Assembly: GCA_038749105.1 (NCBI GenBank)
Contig: JBCDIM010000011.1
Location: 14,848-78,847 of the forward strand
From: JBCCOW01 sp038749105
GTDB taxonomy: Bacteria; Planctomycetota; Phycisphaerae; Phycisphaerales; Phycisphaeraceae
Direction: 5' to 3'
Length of the DNA: 64,000 nucleotides
In this document: positions 1-8,845 of the stretch, one piece after another
How the letters are laid out: the number at the start of each line of letters is the position of its first letter
How positions within the stretch are numbered: the first letter of the stretch is position 1
Made by a program: the position numbers and the translations under genes
The notes under the pieces: model-generated
What the model saw: only the letters and a program-made list of their open reading frames with translations
What the model was told of the DNA's origin: nothing
Database searches by the model: none

Positions 1-279
1 GGACAACGCCACCGACAGATTGACCGCCACCGTGGTCTTGCCAACCCCCCCCTTCCCACTGGTTACCGCAATCGACTGTGCCTGCATCAACCCAACCCCA
101 GGGACTTCTGCCCCCGACTCTACCACGCTCCCCGCGTCCGCTTGGGCTCCCCGGGCCGCCACCGCCTGCTCGACCGCCGCCAGCGCGTCCAGAGCGGCCG
201 CGCCGTCACCCGATGACGGCCAGCCATCGGAGTCACGCGTTGCCACCAGCCCCCGCAACGCCTCGGCCTGATCAGCCAT
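1..279 (-). CDS. flhG: FlhG, MinD-like ATPase (partial, cut by window edge)
   Basis: N-terminal 93 codons of FlhG, the MinD/ParA-type ATPase that works with FlhF to set flagellar number and position. The ATG at 279 is favoured because residues 3-9 read DQAEALR, matching the DQAxxLR helix that in known FlhG proteins stimulates the FlhF GTPase. A deviant Walker A motif (SGKGGVGKTT) follows at about residues 72-81. The start overlaps the flhF stop by 8 bp, so the two are probably translationally coupled. The rest of the protein lies beyond position 1. Identification is firm from motif and context. Confidence 0.93.
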   Translation of the reverse strand, partial: MADQAEALRGLVATRDSDGWPSSGDGAAALDALAAVEQAVAARGAQADAGSVVESGAEVPGVGLMQAQSIAVTSGKGGVGKTTVAVNLSVALS

Positions 280-1636
280 CCGTACCGTCCATTCGCTGAC
301 CCATCACCACCTCGGCCAACCGACGCGCGTCGCTCGGCTCGATCTGGTGCGGGACCTCCTGCCCCGTGGTGACATAACTCAGCCGCTTGCCCACCAGCTT
401 CGCGACATTCAACAACACACCCCCCGTCACCGCCTCGTCCAGCTTCGTGAAGATCAACCGGTCCGTCCGCACCCGCGCGAACCGCTCGATCGTCTCCAAA
501 ATCACCCGCTGCGTGCAGGTCGAGCTCAGCACCAGGTGCACCTCGTGCGGGTCCACCGACTCAATCATCGCCTGCAACTCGATCAGCTTGTCCGCGTCCC
601 GCTGCGACCGCCCTGCGGTATCAATCAACACCGCATCGAAGTGGGCAAACGAGGCCACCGCCGCGTTCAGCTCCGCCGGGCTCGAGCACACCTTCAACGG
701 CACGCCGATGATCCCGGCATACGTCCGCAGCTGCTCGACCGCCGCGATCCGGTAGGTGTCCAGCGTGATCATCGCGATGTTCCGCCCGGCCTTGAGCTTA
801 AACGTCGCCGCCAGCTTCGCCAGCGTCGTCGTCTTGCCCACCCCGGTCGGGCCCACCAGCGCGATCGTCCTTGGCCGACCGTCGCCCGGCCGATGGAAGT
901 CCGCCGCCTCAGGATCCACCGGCAGGTACTTCGAGATCGTCCGCCGCACCGCCTCGTGGCAAGCCTTCTCGTCGTCCAGCTCCGACTCGTTCATCAAGCG
1001 ACGGGCTTCGGTCACGATCGCCTCGGCCAGCTCCCCGGTCACCTCCTGCTCGATCAGCTCCGTGTAGTGCTTCACCAGGTGCTTGGGCAGCTCCGGACAA
1101 GGCCCGGCCTGGCTCCGCATCACCCGCGCCACCATCGCCTTGACCGACTGCAGCTCCTGGGTGAGCTCCTCGGTCGCCTCGGTCGCCGGGGCCGGCACGG
1201 ACGCCGGGCTTTCAACGCCGTTCATTGCGTCCATCGGCTGCCCGTTCACCACAGCCGGCGGCTCGGCAACCCCGACCGCCCCGCCGTGGGACTGGGCCGC
1301 ACCCGCTTCCCGACTGATCTCCGCCTTGGCTGCCGCGTACGTCTTCTTGATCAGGTCCCCGGCCATCGGTTCGACCGACGCCGTATTGGATGAAGCGGCC
1401 TTCTCCCGCCGCTCCGCCAGCGCCATCGCCCGCGGCGACCGCCGCGCCTCGGCCCGCTTGCGCCGACCGACCGCCCGGCCGTCCGTCGCCGTCACCTCCA
1501 CCACCGTCTTCGCACCAATCCCCAGCACGCCGCCGGTCTTGAAGCTCCGCGTGTGCAGCACCACCGCCTCGGTGCCCAGCTCTCGCCGGACCGCCGTCAA
1601 CGCATCGGCCATCGTTCGGCCGGTGAACGTCCTCAT
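272..1636 (-). CDS. flhF: FlhF, SRP-type GTPase for flagellar placement
   Basis: Signal-recognition-particle family GTPase that recruits early flagellar components to the membrane. The start chosen is MRTFTG at 1636, typical of FlhF and 13 bp after the flhA stop; an in-frame start at 1675 would overlap flhA. An N-terminal basic B domain is followed by a low-complexity linker, then the NG domain with P-loop GPTGVGKTTT near residue 260, DTAGRSQRD (G3) and TKLD (G4). The length of 454 aa is normal for the family. The stop overlaps the flhG start, giving the usual flhA-flhF-flhG order. Confidence 0.95.
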   Translation of the reverse strand: MRTFTGRTMADALTAVRRELGTEAVVLHTRSFKTGGVLGIGAKTVVEVTATDGRAVGRRKRAEARRSPRAMALAERREKAASSNTASVEPMAGDLIKKTYAAAKAEISREAGAAQSHGGAVGVAEPPAVVNGQPMDAMNGVESPASVPAPATEATEELTQELQSVKAMVARVMRSQAGPCPELPKHLVKHYTELIEQEVTGELAEAIVTEARRLMNESELDDEKACHEAVRRTISKYLPVDPEAADFHRPGDGRPRTIALVGPTGVGKTTTLAKLAATFKLKAGRNIAMITLDTYRIAAVEQLRTYAGIIGVPLKVCSSPAELNAAVASFAHFDAVLIDTAGRSQRDADKLIELQAMIESVDPHEVHLVLSSTCTQRVILETIERFARVRTDRLIFTKLDEAVTGGVLLNVAKLVGKRLSYVTTGQEVPHQIEPSDARRLAEVVMGQRMDGTDG

Positions 1637-1649
1637 CGCTTCCACTGAC

Positions 1650-3929
1650 TCACGCCCTCTGCAGTTGTGGATCACCGGCCATGGCAGACTCCGCTGCCGA
1701 CACCGGTGCTCCGGGTGCGTCCATGCCTAGTCCGGAACCCGCTTCGTTCTCCGCAGAGAGCGTCGCCAGCCCCATCGATTCCACCTCCACGCCCTTGCTG
1801 ATCTCGTTATACCCCAAGACCGCCGACCCCGGCAGGTGCGGCTCGATCAAACGCCTCACCTGCGCCCGAACCTGCGGCGACGCCAACACCACCGGCGTCC
1901 TGCCCGCGTCAATCAGCCGCTGCAGCTCGCCCATCACCGCCGCCGTGATCCGGTTCGCCACCGCGGGAGGCATCGTCATGCTCGTCCCCTCCGCGCTGCG
2001 TTCGATGTACCCATTGATCTGATCCTCGAGAGCCGGGTCAAGGCTGACACAATAGAGTCGGCTAACCAGCGGCGGATTCTCCAAACCCGGCTCATCGACC
2101 GCCGGTTCCTGCACCGCGTACTGCGAACAGATCGTCCGGCGCAGCCCGTTCCGTGCGTACTCCGTCAGCACCTCCAGGTCCTTCGTCCGCGTCGCCCAGT
2201 CCCCCAGCGTCTCCACCACCCCCTCCAAATCCCGGATCGGCACCCGCTCCCGCAGCAGGTTCTGAAGCACCTTCTGCAACTCGCCCGGCTTCACCATGGG
2301 CGTCTCGCCCTCCAACACCTCTCCCGTCAGCTTCGGGGCCTTGTCCTTCAGCTGCGCGATCAGGTTGTTCGTCTCCTCCCGCGTCAGCATCTCCGCCCCG
2401 TGTGTCTTGACGACCTCCGTCAGGTGCGTCGCCAGCACCGACGTCGGATCAACGACGTAATAGTTCAACGCCTCCGCCCGCTGCTTCTGACCCGAATCGA
2501 TCCAAGTCGCCTGCTGCCCGAACGCCGGCTCCACGCACTTGATCCCCTGCAGCGGCGCCGACCCCGGCGAGACCAGCCCCGCGTCCAACGCCATGAACTG
2601 ACCCGGGTACACCTGCCCCTGCGCCACCGCGTTGCCCCGGATCTTGATGTGGTAGTCGTTCGGCTGGAACTGCATGTTGTCCCGGATCCGCACCGGCGGC
2701 ATCACCAGCCCCAGCTCCGCCGCCAATTGCCGACGGATCATCGTGATCCGGTCCAGCAGGTCACCCCCCTGCGACGTGTCGACCAGCCGGACCAACGCGT
2801 AACCCACCTCCAGCTCCAGCGTGTCGACATGCATCGCCTGCTCGACCGGCTCGGGCTCCGACGACTTCTTCGCCTGCGTCTCCGCCGCCTTGGCCTTCTG
2901 CTGCGTCTCCGTCCGCTCCTGCCGGTACACAAAGAACGCCATCCCCCCGCACAACGACGCCAGCCCCATCATCGGCAGGAACGGCAGCCCCACGAAAGAC
3001 ATCGACGCCAGGAACCCGGCCGTGATCGCCAACGCCACCCACTTGCCCGTGAGCTGACCCAACAGCTCGGTGTTCAGGTCCTCTCGGCTCGACGTCCGCG
3101 TCACGATCAGGCCCGCCGCGATCGCGATGATGAACGCCGGGATCTGCGACACCAGCCCATCCCCGATCGTCAGCAGCGTGTACGCCGCCGCCGTCTCCCC
3201 GATGCCCCAGCCGTTGATCGCCAGCCCCACGGTGAACCCGCCGATGATGTTCACCAGCGTGATGATGATCCCCGCCACCGCGTCGCCGCGCACGAACTTC
3301 GACGCACCGTCCATCGCCCCGTGGAAGTCCGCCTCGTGCTGGATCTTCTCCCGCCGGTCCTTCGCCTCCTTCTCATCAATCAGCCCAGCGTTGAGGTCCG
3401 CATCGATCGCCATCTGTTTGCCGGGCATCGCATCCAGCGTGAACCGCGCCGCGACCTCGGAGATCCGCGTTGCGCCCTTGGTGATCACCACGAACTGGAT
3501 GATCACCAGGATCGTGAACATGATCACGCCCACGACGATCCCGCCGTTGTCCGTGCCCCCCGTCACGAAGCTCGAGAACGCCTGGATCACATGCCCCGCC
3601 ACCGCCGTCGCCTGCTCCGGCGGCTGATCCGTCGGGGTCAGGATCAACCGCGTCGTCGCGATGTTCAGCACCAGCCGCATCAGCGTCGTGAACAGCAGCA
3701 GCGACGGGAACACGCTGAACTCCAGCGGGCTCTTCACGAAAATTGTCGTCAGCAGGATCAGCGTCGCCAACGCCAGGTTCGCCGCGATCAGCAGGTCCAT
3801 CAGGATCGGCGGCATCGGCACCACGATCACGATGACCCCCAGCACCACGAAAATCGGAAGCGCCAGCGTCCGGTACTCGTGCAGCTTCTTCACCCAACCC
3901 GGGACCGCGATGTTCGACGTCTTCGCCAT
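1650..3929 (-). CDS. flhA: FlhA, export gate protein of the flagellar type III secretion system
   Basis: Large export-gate subunit that forms the nonameric cytoplasmic ring and couples proton flow to export. At 759 aa it is slightly longer than usual. The N-terminal half carries about eight hydrophobic segments, starting with the helix LALPIFVVLGVIVIVV, and the conserved SVFPSLLLFTTLMRL region. The FHIPEP-type stretch with GKQMAIDADLNAGLI lies near residues 165-180, and a soluble C-terminal domain follows. It sits downstream of flhB across a 127-bp gap that contains a large palindromic repeat. Confidence 0.97.
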   Translation of the reverse strand: MAKTSNIAVPGWVKKLHEYRTLALPIFVVLGVIVIVVPMPPILMDLLIAANLALATLILLTTIFVKSPLEFSVFPSLLLFTTLMRLVLNIATTRLILTPTDQPPEQATAVAGHVIQAFSSFVTGGTDNGGIVVGVIMFTILVIIQFVVITKGATRISEVAARFTLDAMPGKQMAIDADLNAGLIDEKEAKDRREKIQHEADFHGAMDGASKFVRGDAVAGIIITLVNIIGGFTVGLAINGWGIGETAAAYTLLTIGDGLVSQIPAFIIAIAAGLIVTRTSSREDLNTELLGQLTGKWVALAITAGFLASMSFVGLPFLPMMGLASLCGGMAFFVYRQERTETQQKAKAAETQAKKSSEPEPVEQAMHVDTLELEVGYALVRLVDTSQGGDLLDRITMIRRQLAAELGLVMPPVRIRDNMQFQPNDYHIKIRGNAVAQGQVYPGQFMALDAGLVSPGSAPLQGIKCVEPAFGQQATWIDSGQKQRAEALNYYVVDPTSVLATHLTEVVKTHGAEMLTREETNNLIAQLKDKAPKLTGEVLEGETPMVKPGELQKVLQNLLRERVPIRDLEGVVETLGDWATRTKDLEVLTEYARNGLRRTICSQYAVQEPAVDEPGLENPPLVSRLYCVSLDPALEDQINGYIERSAEGTSMTMPPAVANRITAAVMGELQRLIDAGRTPVVLASPQVRAQVRRLIEPHLPGSAVLGYNEISKGVEVESMGLATLSAENEAGSGLGMDAPGAPVSAAESAMAGDPQLQRA

Positions 3930-3950
3930 AGGTTCCGTCTATCGCTCTCT

Positions 3951-4030
3951 CACCACGGAGGCACGGAGAGCACGGAGACCAATCCAGAGGTCTCCTGCCT
4001 TTCCTCCGTGTCCTCCGTGTCTCCGTGGTG
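3951..4030. repeat. Palindromic intergenic repeat built of CTCCGTG units
   Basis: Left arm 3951-3977 (CACCACGGAG followed by two more CACGGAG units) pairs with right arm 4004-4030 (tandem CTCCGTG units ending in CTCCGTGGTG) with 24 of 27 positions complementary. The central 26 nt can form its own small hairpin: GGAGACC at 3974-3980 against GGTCTCC at 3989-3995. It fills the flhB-flhA gap. It resembles a dispersed intergenic repeat I recall from many environmental bacterial genomes, but its mobility or function cannot be judged here. Confidence 0.85.
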
Positions 4031-4056
4031 AATAACCAACCATCAACCAGCTCCAA

Positions 4057-5133
4057 TCACGCCGCCACCGCCCGACCCGCCAGCCGGTACACATACGCCA
4101 GCACCTCCGCGACCGCCGCGTAGTGCTCCTCCGGCACCTCCTGCCCGATCTCCACCCCGCCGTACAACGCCCGCGCCAACGGCTTCCGCTCCACCAACGG
4201 CACACCGTTCGCCAACGCGATCTGCCGGATCCGCATCGCCATGAAGTCCGCCCCCTTCGCCACCACCTTCGGTGCCCGCATCGAATCCCCGTCGTACTGC
4301 AAGTCCACCGCGTAGTGCGTCGGGTTCGTCACCACCACGTCGGCCTTCGGCACCGACTGCGCGATCCGCTGCATCGCCAGCTGACGCGCCACCCGCGCCC
4401 GGCGCTGCTTCACCAGCGGGTCCCCGTCCATGTCCTTCATCTCCCGCTTGACCTCCTCCTTGGTCATCCGCAGGTCCTTGGCCGTCTGCTGCCGCTGGTA
4501 CAGGTAGTCCAGGATCGCCAGGAACAGCAGGATCCCCGCCAGCTTCAGCGCCAACAGGAACACCATCCACGCCGCCGCCGCCAACGCCTGCGCCGGGTCC
4601 AGCTGCGCCACCGCCAGCAGCCGACGCGCATCCATCGCGATAAACAACCCCGACACCACCGCGATCAGCAGCAGCTTGCCCATGCTCATCACCAGCCGCA
4701 TGAACGCCCGCATGTCCGCCAGGCGCTTGGTCCCCGCGATCGGGTCCAGCTTCGAGAGCTTCGGCACGATCGGCTTGCCCGTCAGCATGAACCCCACCTG
4801 GCACACCACCGCCAGGATCGCCACCCCCATCAGCGTCAGTCCGAACGGCGCCAGCGTCGAGACCGCCAACGCCAACGCCTGCCGCCACGCGCCCGACAGC
4901 GACTCGATCCGCGTCGGGTTGCTCGTGAACTGCCCGCCCAGCATGCTCTGCATCGACAGGGCCGTGCTCGCCAGCAGCCGCTCACCGATCACCGCCAGCA
5001 GCACCACCCCCGCCATGAGCGTGATCGCGGCCGTGAGGTCTTGGCTCCGCGCGACGTTGCCCTCCTTGCGGGCCTCGCTCTTGCGTCGGCTCGTCGCCTC
5101 TTCGGTGCGTTCTTGTCCGGTCTGCTCAGGCAT
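4057..5133 (-). CDS. flhB: FlhB, substrate-specificity switch of the flagellar export apparatus
   Basis: Export-gate protein whose cytoplasmic domain is autocleaved to switch from hook to filament substrates. At 358 aa it has family length. The N-terminus (EQTGQERTEEATSRRKSEAR) is typical and is followed by four hydrophobic segments. The C-terminal domain contains the NPTH autocleavage motif (VVTNPTHYAV) near residue 270 and a conserved EVPEEHYAAVAEVLAYVY tail. It lies between fliR and flhA. Confidence 0.97.
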   Translation of the reverse strand: MPEQTGQERTEEATSRRKSEARKEGNVARSQDLTAAITLMAGVVLLAVIGERLLASTALSMQSMLGGQFTSNPTRIESLSGAWRQALALAVSTLAPFGLTLMGVAILAVVCQVGFMLTGKPIVPKLSKLDPIAGTKRLADMRAFMRLVMSMGKLLLIAVVSGLFIAMDARRLLAVAQLDPAQALAAAAWMVFLLALKLAGILLFLAILDYLYQRQQTAKDLRMTKEEVKREMKDMDGDPLVKQRRARVARQLAMQRIAQSVPKADVVVTNPTHYAVDLQYDGDSMRAPKVVAKGADFMAMRIRQIALANGVPLVERKPLARALYGGVEIGQEVPEEHYAAVAEVLAYVYRLAGRAVAA

Positions 5134-5168
5134 GGGTTCTATACATCCGTTGCTTACTTAAGCCGCGT

Positions 5169-6002
5169 TTACTCCGAAGACGGGGCGGGCGGGGCCATGA
5201 AGTGCATCAGCGCGTCCATCGTCTCCAGCAGCGAGTCCCGGTAGAGCATCGTGATCACCCCGACCGACGTGATCAGCATCACGCTGCCCGCGAGAATCCG
5301 GATCGAAAACCCAACGCTGAGGATATTCATCTGCGGGACGGTGCGGGCGATAAAGCCCATCGCGACCGACTGAAGGAACATCAGGCAGAGCACAGGGGCC
5401 GAGACCTTGATCGCCAGCTCGAACATCACGCCTAGCAGCCCCACCGTCATCGCGACCAGCCCCGAGATGTCGTGGAACCCGCCCATCGGGACGTGGCTGA
5501 ACGACCCGATCAGCACCGCCAGCATCGCGTAGTGCCCACCGACGATCACGAACAGCGCTAAAGCCGTCATGAACAGAAACTCGGCGATCACCGACGAGCT
5601 CTCGCCCAGCTCCGGGTTGACGATCTGCGCGAACGCCAGCCCCAGCTGCTGGTCGATCACGTTCCCGCCCATCTGCATCCCGATCAAGGGCAGGCTCGCG
5701 GTGTACCCCACGATGTAGCCCAGCAGCAGCTCCAGCGCCGCCAACGGCAGCAGCTGCCACAGCCCCAGGCTCTGCCCCATCATCGTTGAGGCATGGGCAA
5801 ACGCCGGCGACTCCGGGCTCGCCAGCAGCAACGGGTACACACACAGCGACAGGATGAACACCAGCAGGGCCTTGACGTACCGCGGGATCGTCCCCGACCC
5901 GAGGATCGGCGAGAGCAGGAACACCCCGCTGAGCCGGAACAGCACCAGCAGCCACGGCACCAGGTGCATCTCGATCAACGCGGTGGGGATGGTGACAGGC
6001 AT
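5169..6002 (-). CDS. fliR: FliR, flagellar export gate membrane protein
   Basis: Integral membrane component of the FliPQR export core. The 277 aa are highly hydrophobic throughout, with about six predicted membrane segments. Recognisable features are LFRLSGVFLLSPILGSGTIP near the N-terminus and the central GGNVIDQQLGLAFAQIVNPE region. The ATG at 6002 gives MPVTIPTALIEM. It is followed by flhB and preceded by fliQ in the usual fliO-P-Q-R-flhB order. Confidence 0.95.
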   Translation of the reverse strand: MPVTIPTALIEMHLVPWLLVLFRLSGVFLLSPILGSGTIPRYVKALLVFILSLCVYPLLLASPESPAFAHASTMMGQSLGLWQLLPLAALELLLGYIVGYTASLPLIGMQMGGNVIDQQLGLAFAQIVNPELGESSSVIAEFLFMTALALFVIVGGHYAMLAVLIGSFSHVPMGGFHDISGLVAMTVGLLGVMFELAIKVSAPVLCLMFLQSVAMGFIARTVPQMNILSVGFSIRILAGSVMLITSVGVITMLYRDSLLETMDALMHFMAPPAPSSE

Positions 6003-6051
6003 TCACGGAGGAGTACGAAGTAAGGAGTAAGGAATTAAGCCGTCCAGGCCA

Positions 6052-6306
6052 TCACTGGCCGGAGAACATCCGCGTACTGAAGTCCGCGATCTTCTGGATC
6101 AGCCAAGGCATCGATAAAATCGCCACCGCCCCCATCCCCAGCATCTTGGGCACGAACGTCAGCGTCTGTTCCTGCACCTGCGTCACCGCCTGCAGCACGC
6201 TGATCGCCAGCCCCACGATCAACGCCGCCGCCAGGATCGGTGCCGAGAGCACCAGCATCAGCGTCAATGCTTCCCGCGTAATGTCGACCGCCTGATCAAA
6301 TCCCAT
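6052..6306 (-). CDS. fliQ: FliQ, flagellar export gate membrane protein
   Basis: Small export-gate subunit of 84 aa with two membrane helices. The start MGFDQAVDITREAL at 6306 matches the family start and length; a longer in-frame reading from 6357 would add an arginine-rich leader unlike FliQ. Typical motifs are the helix PILAAALIVGLAISVLQAVT followed by QVQEQTLTFVPK. It lies between fliP and fliR. Confidence 0.95.
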   Translation of the reverse strand: MGFDQAVDITREALTLMLVLSAPILAAALIVGLAISVLQAVTQVQEQTLTFVPKMLGMGAVAILSMPWLIQKIADFSTRMFSGQ

Positions 6307-6385
6307 GGTTCCGTGTTCCCTTTTGCCCCGGGCTCTACCTGGGGGCACTCGGCTCACCCGAGGCTCATCGCGCGCAGCGCATCCC

Positions 6386-7405
6386 CTACGTCGTCACCCC
6401 CGGCACCGCGAAGCTGTTCAACAGGTTCCCCGCCACCAGATTCCACCCGTCCACCATCACAAACAGCAGCAGCTTGAACGGCAGCGAGATCAGCACCGGC
6501 GGCAGCATCAGCATGCCCATCGAGATCAGCACCGAGCTGACCACCATGTCGATCACCAGGAACGGCAGATACAGCTGGAAACCCAGCAGGAACGCGACCT
6601 TCAGCTCGCTGAGCACGAACGCCGGGATCAGCGTCAGCATGTCCACGTCCGCCCGCCGAAGCTGTCCCGGCTCCGACGTGTCGATCTGCCGGTAGTTCAG
6701 GATCATGTACACCGCGTCCCAGTTCCCCGCGTGCTCGATCTGCGCGAACATGAAGTCCCGCAACGGCTGCTTCGCCCGCTCCCACGCCTCCATCTCCGTC
6801 ATCCCGCTGTTGGGATCCTGCAACGGCTGCAACGCCTCGGTGTTGATCCGCTCAAACGTCGGGGCCATCACCAGCATCGTCAAGAACAACGACAGCCCGA
6901 CGATGACCTGCGACGGCGGCAGCGTCTGCGTCCCCAGCGCCTGACGCAGCAACGCCAGCACCACGATGATCCGCGTGAAGCTCGTGCACATCACCAGGAT
7001 GCTCGGGGCCAGCGACAGGACCGACAGCAGCAGCACGATCGACAGCGTCGTGCTCAAACCGCCCCGCTCGCCGGCCCCACCCACAGCCTCCGGCGCCCCA
7101 ACCGCGCCCGCCGGCGATCCCGTGCCCGCCCCCGCCGGCAACGCCTCGCTCGCCCGGCTCAGCACCGAGATCGGGTTCAGCGGGTCGTACCGCTCACCCC
7201 GGCGCTGCGTCGCCCGCTCCCCGCCCTCCATACCACTGATCCCTTCCACCGCCTCCAACGCCCCCACCGCTTCCGGGCCCGCGCCGATCCCGTCGATCGG
7301 GTCCAACGGCTGACCCTCCGCCGCTCCCGCGGGCAGCACCGTCGTGATCGCCCACGCCAGCACGATCCAGAGCATCGACCACAGCATCGCCCGTCGCGTC
7401 GTCAC
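6386..7405 (-). CDS. fliP: FliP, flagellar export gate protein with a long N-terminal extension
   Basis: Core subunit of the export gate. It begins at a GTG (7405) that overlaps the fliO stop in a 4-bp GTGA, indicating coupling. At 339 aa it is longer than the usual 220-260 aa. After a signal peptide (hydrophobic residues about 8-25, cleavage near AGAAEG) there is a Gly/Ala/Glu-rich stretch of roughly 90 residues. The conserved part then begins with LAPSILVMCTSFTRIIVVLA and RQALGTQ and ends with the SLPFKLLLFVMVDGW helix. The extra N-terminal segment is unusual and may be a lineage-specific periplasmic linker. Confidence 0.95.
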   Translation of the reverse strand: MTTRRAMLWSMLWIVLAWAITTVLPAGAAEGQPLDPIDGIGAGPEAVGALEAVEGISGMEGGERATQRRGERYDPLNPISVLSRASEALPAGAGTGSPAGAVGAPEAVGGAGERGGLSTTLSIVLLLSVLSLAPSILVMCTSFTRIIVVLALLRQALGTQTLPPSQVIVGLSLFLTMLVMAPTFERINTEALQPLQDPNSGMTEMEAWERAKQPLRDFMFAQIEHAGNWDAVYMILNYRQIDTSEPGQLRRADVDMLTLIPAFVLSELKVAFLLGFQLYLPFLVIDMVVSSVLISMGMLMLPPVLISLPFKLLLFVMVDGWNLVAGNLLNSFAVPGVTT

Positions 7406-8247
7406 GCCACCCCCCCTTTCGTTGCACCCGCGTTCGTACCCGCCGTGAACCGCAGCTTCGCCTGCAGCCCCGACATCAGATCACGCACGCGGTCGATCCG
7501 GTGCTCGCCGTCGTCGCCGCCGGTCTCCGACGCGTCCGGCTCGTACCCGGCAGTCACCCCGCTGAGCACCTTCCCGAACGCGCCGCTCACACTCGTCGGC
7601 TTCGACGCCTCCACCGCCTGCATCAGGTCCGCCACCTCCACCGGGTCGGTCACCTCGCACAGCGTCCGCGTCCCCGACGACGAATCGCTCACCACCAGCA
7701 CCCGGCCCCCCACCCGCAGCAGCAGCACATGGTTCCGCGGCGCGATCATCGACCGGCTCAAGACCTCCACCACCGCACTGGCACCACTCCCGCCCCGCCA
7801 TCCCCCAGCACCCACGACCTTGCCGCCGAGCTTCGCGTACCCCCAGCGGATCAGCAGCAGGATGCCGAGCACCACGCCCAGGGCTGTCATCGTGTTGAGC
7901 ACCCAGCCCGACCCCGAACCTTCCGCATCCTCGGCCCCGATCAGCAGCGCCTCGCTGGCGGCGGTGGGCGACGCCCCTTCGCCCGGCGTGCCCAGCGGCT
8001 GCCGCTCCACCGGGTCCATCGGGGCGGCCGCTGCGGCGGTGACCGGTTGTGTCGAATACCCGCCGACGCCCTCACGGCTGCCGAGCCGCTCGGCCGCCGC
8101 CGCGATCATGTCCGCGTCGGACACCGCAGGTGCGGCGTCCTCCGCGCAGGCCTCGCCGACACAGAGCGCAAGAATTGCGCACCATGCACAGACCTTCCCC
8201 GTCCTCAAGCGTGATTGGAACGTGTTGTTCAACGGTTGGCCCTCCAT
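7402..8247 (-). CDS. fliO: FliO-like export apparatus accessory protein
   Basis: Assigned mainly from position directly before fliP and from architecture: an N-terminal hydrophobic signal (residues about 20-35), a low-complexity exported stretch, a single membrane helix (VLNTMTALGVVLGILLLIRW, about residues 100-125), and a cytoplasmic domain with the FliO-type core VVEVLSRSMIAPRNHVLLLR and VGGRVLVVSDSS. FliO helps FliP assemble. The start at 8247 follows the fliN stop by 52 bp. The protein is 281 aa, longer than most FliO proteins. Confidence 0.85.
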   Translation of the reverse strand: MEGQPLNNTFQSRLRTGKVCAWCAILALCVGEACAEDAAPAVSDADMIAAAAERLGSREGVGGYSTQPVTAAAAAPMDPVERQPLGTPGEGASPTAASEALLIGAEDAEGSGSGWVLNTMTALGVVLGILLLIRWGYAKLGGKVVGAGGWRGGSGASAVVEVLSRSMIAPRNHVLLLRVGGRVLVVSDSSSGTRTLCEVTDPVEVADLMQAVEASKPTSVSGAFGKVLSGVTAGYEPDASETGGDDGEHRIDRVRDLMSGLQAKLRFTAGTNAGATKGGVA

Positions 8248-8299
8248 GGCCGAACTGCGTATCGCCGGGCATCCTGCCCAAGCGCTCTCTCCCCTCGCC

Positions 8300-8839
8300 T
8301 TAAGCCGTCGTGTCTCCCGCGCCTTGCCCACCACCCGCCGCACCCGCCCCACCCCCCGCACCGGGCAGCAGGTCCTGCACCGACTGGTCGAGGTCGGCGA
8401 TGATCTCGCTGATGCGGATACAGAAGTTGTCGTTGAGCACCAGCACCTCGCCACGGGCGACGTGTCGGCCATTCACATAGACGTCCACCGGGTCACCCGC
8501 GAGCTTGTCCAGCTCCACCACGCTGCCGGCCCCGAGCTTGAGGACGTCTTCGACCAACATCTCGGTCCGGCCGAGCTCGATGGTCACCGTCAGCTCGACA
8601 TCGCTCAGGAGATCAATCCCGGCCAAGTCGGGCTCGGAGGCGAAGTCGGTCAGGCTCGCCCCCATGACGCCCTGCAGGTCGTCCAGGGAGGTCTGCGCGT
8701 CGGCCAGGGCCTGCTGGATGCCCGAATCTTCGGTCACCGCCGCACCGGGCGCAGCGGCGCTGGGCGTGGCGGTCGGGTCAGGATTGGGGGTGGCGTCGGG
8801 CATCGCGTCCTTGCTTGCCGGGGTTGACGGGTTGATCAC
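8300..8839 (-). CDS. fliN: FliN, flagellar motor switch / C-ring protein
   Basis: C-ring component with a SpoA domain. The N-terminal 70 residues are Ala/Pro/Asp-rich. The SpoA domain then runs from about residue 78 (LSDVELTVTIELGRTEM) through LKLGAGSVVELDKLAGDPVDVYVNG to GEVLVLNDNFCIRISEI. The C-terminal 25 residues are an atypical Gly/Ala tail. Start codons at 8839 and 8803 (MPDATPNPDP) are both possible; 8839 leaves a 6-bp gap to fliL. No fliM lies between fliL and fliN, where it normally would be. Confidence 0.93.
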   Translation of the reverse strand: MINPSTPASKDAMPDATPNPDPTATPSAAAPGAAVTEDSGIQQALADAQTSLDDLQGVMGASLTDFASEPDLAGIDLLSDVELTVTIELGRTEMLVEDVLKLGAGSVVELDKLAGDPVDVYVNGRHVARGEVLVLNDNFCIRISEIIADLDQSVQDLLPGAGGGAGAAGGGQGAGDTTA

Positions 8840-8845
8840 GCGGGA

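Noticed and set aside
1836..4031. A 731-codon open frame on the plus strand opposite flhA
   Set aside because: It is an antisense frame kept open by high GC; the product is Arg/His/Gln-rich, while the minus strand encodes an unmistakable FlhA.
6305..8827. An 840-codon plus-strand frame across fliP-fliO-fliN
   Set aside because: Arg/Pro/His-rich composition with no recognisable family; three conserved genes occupy the other strand.
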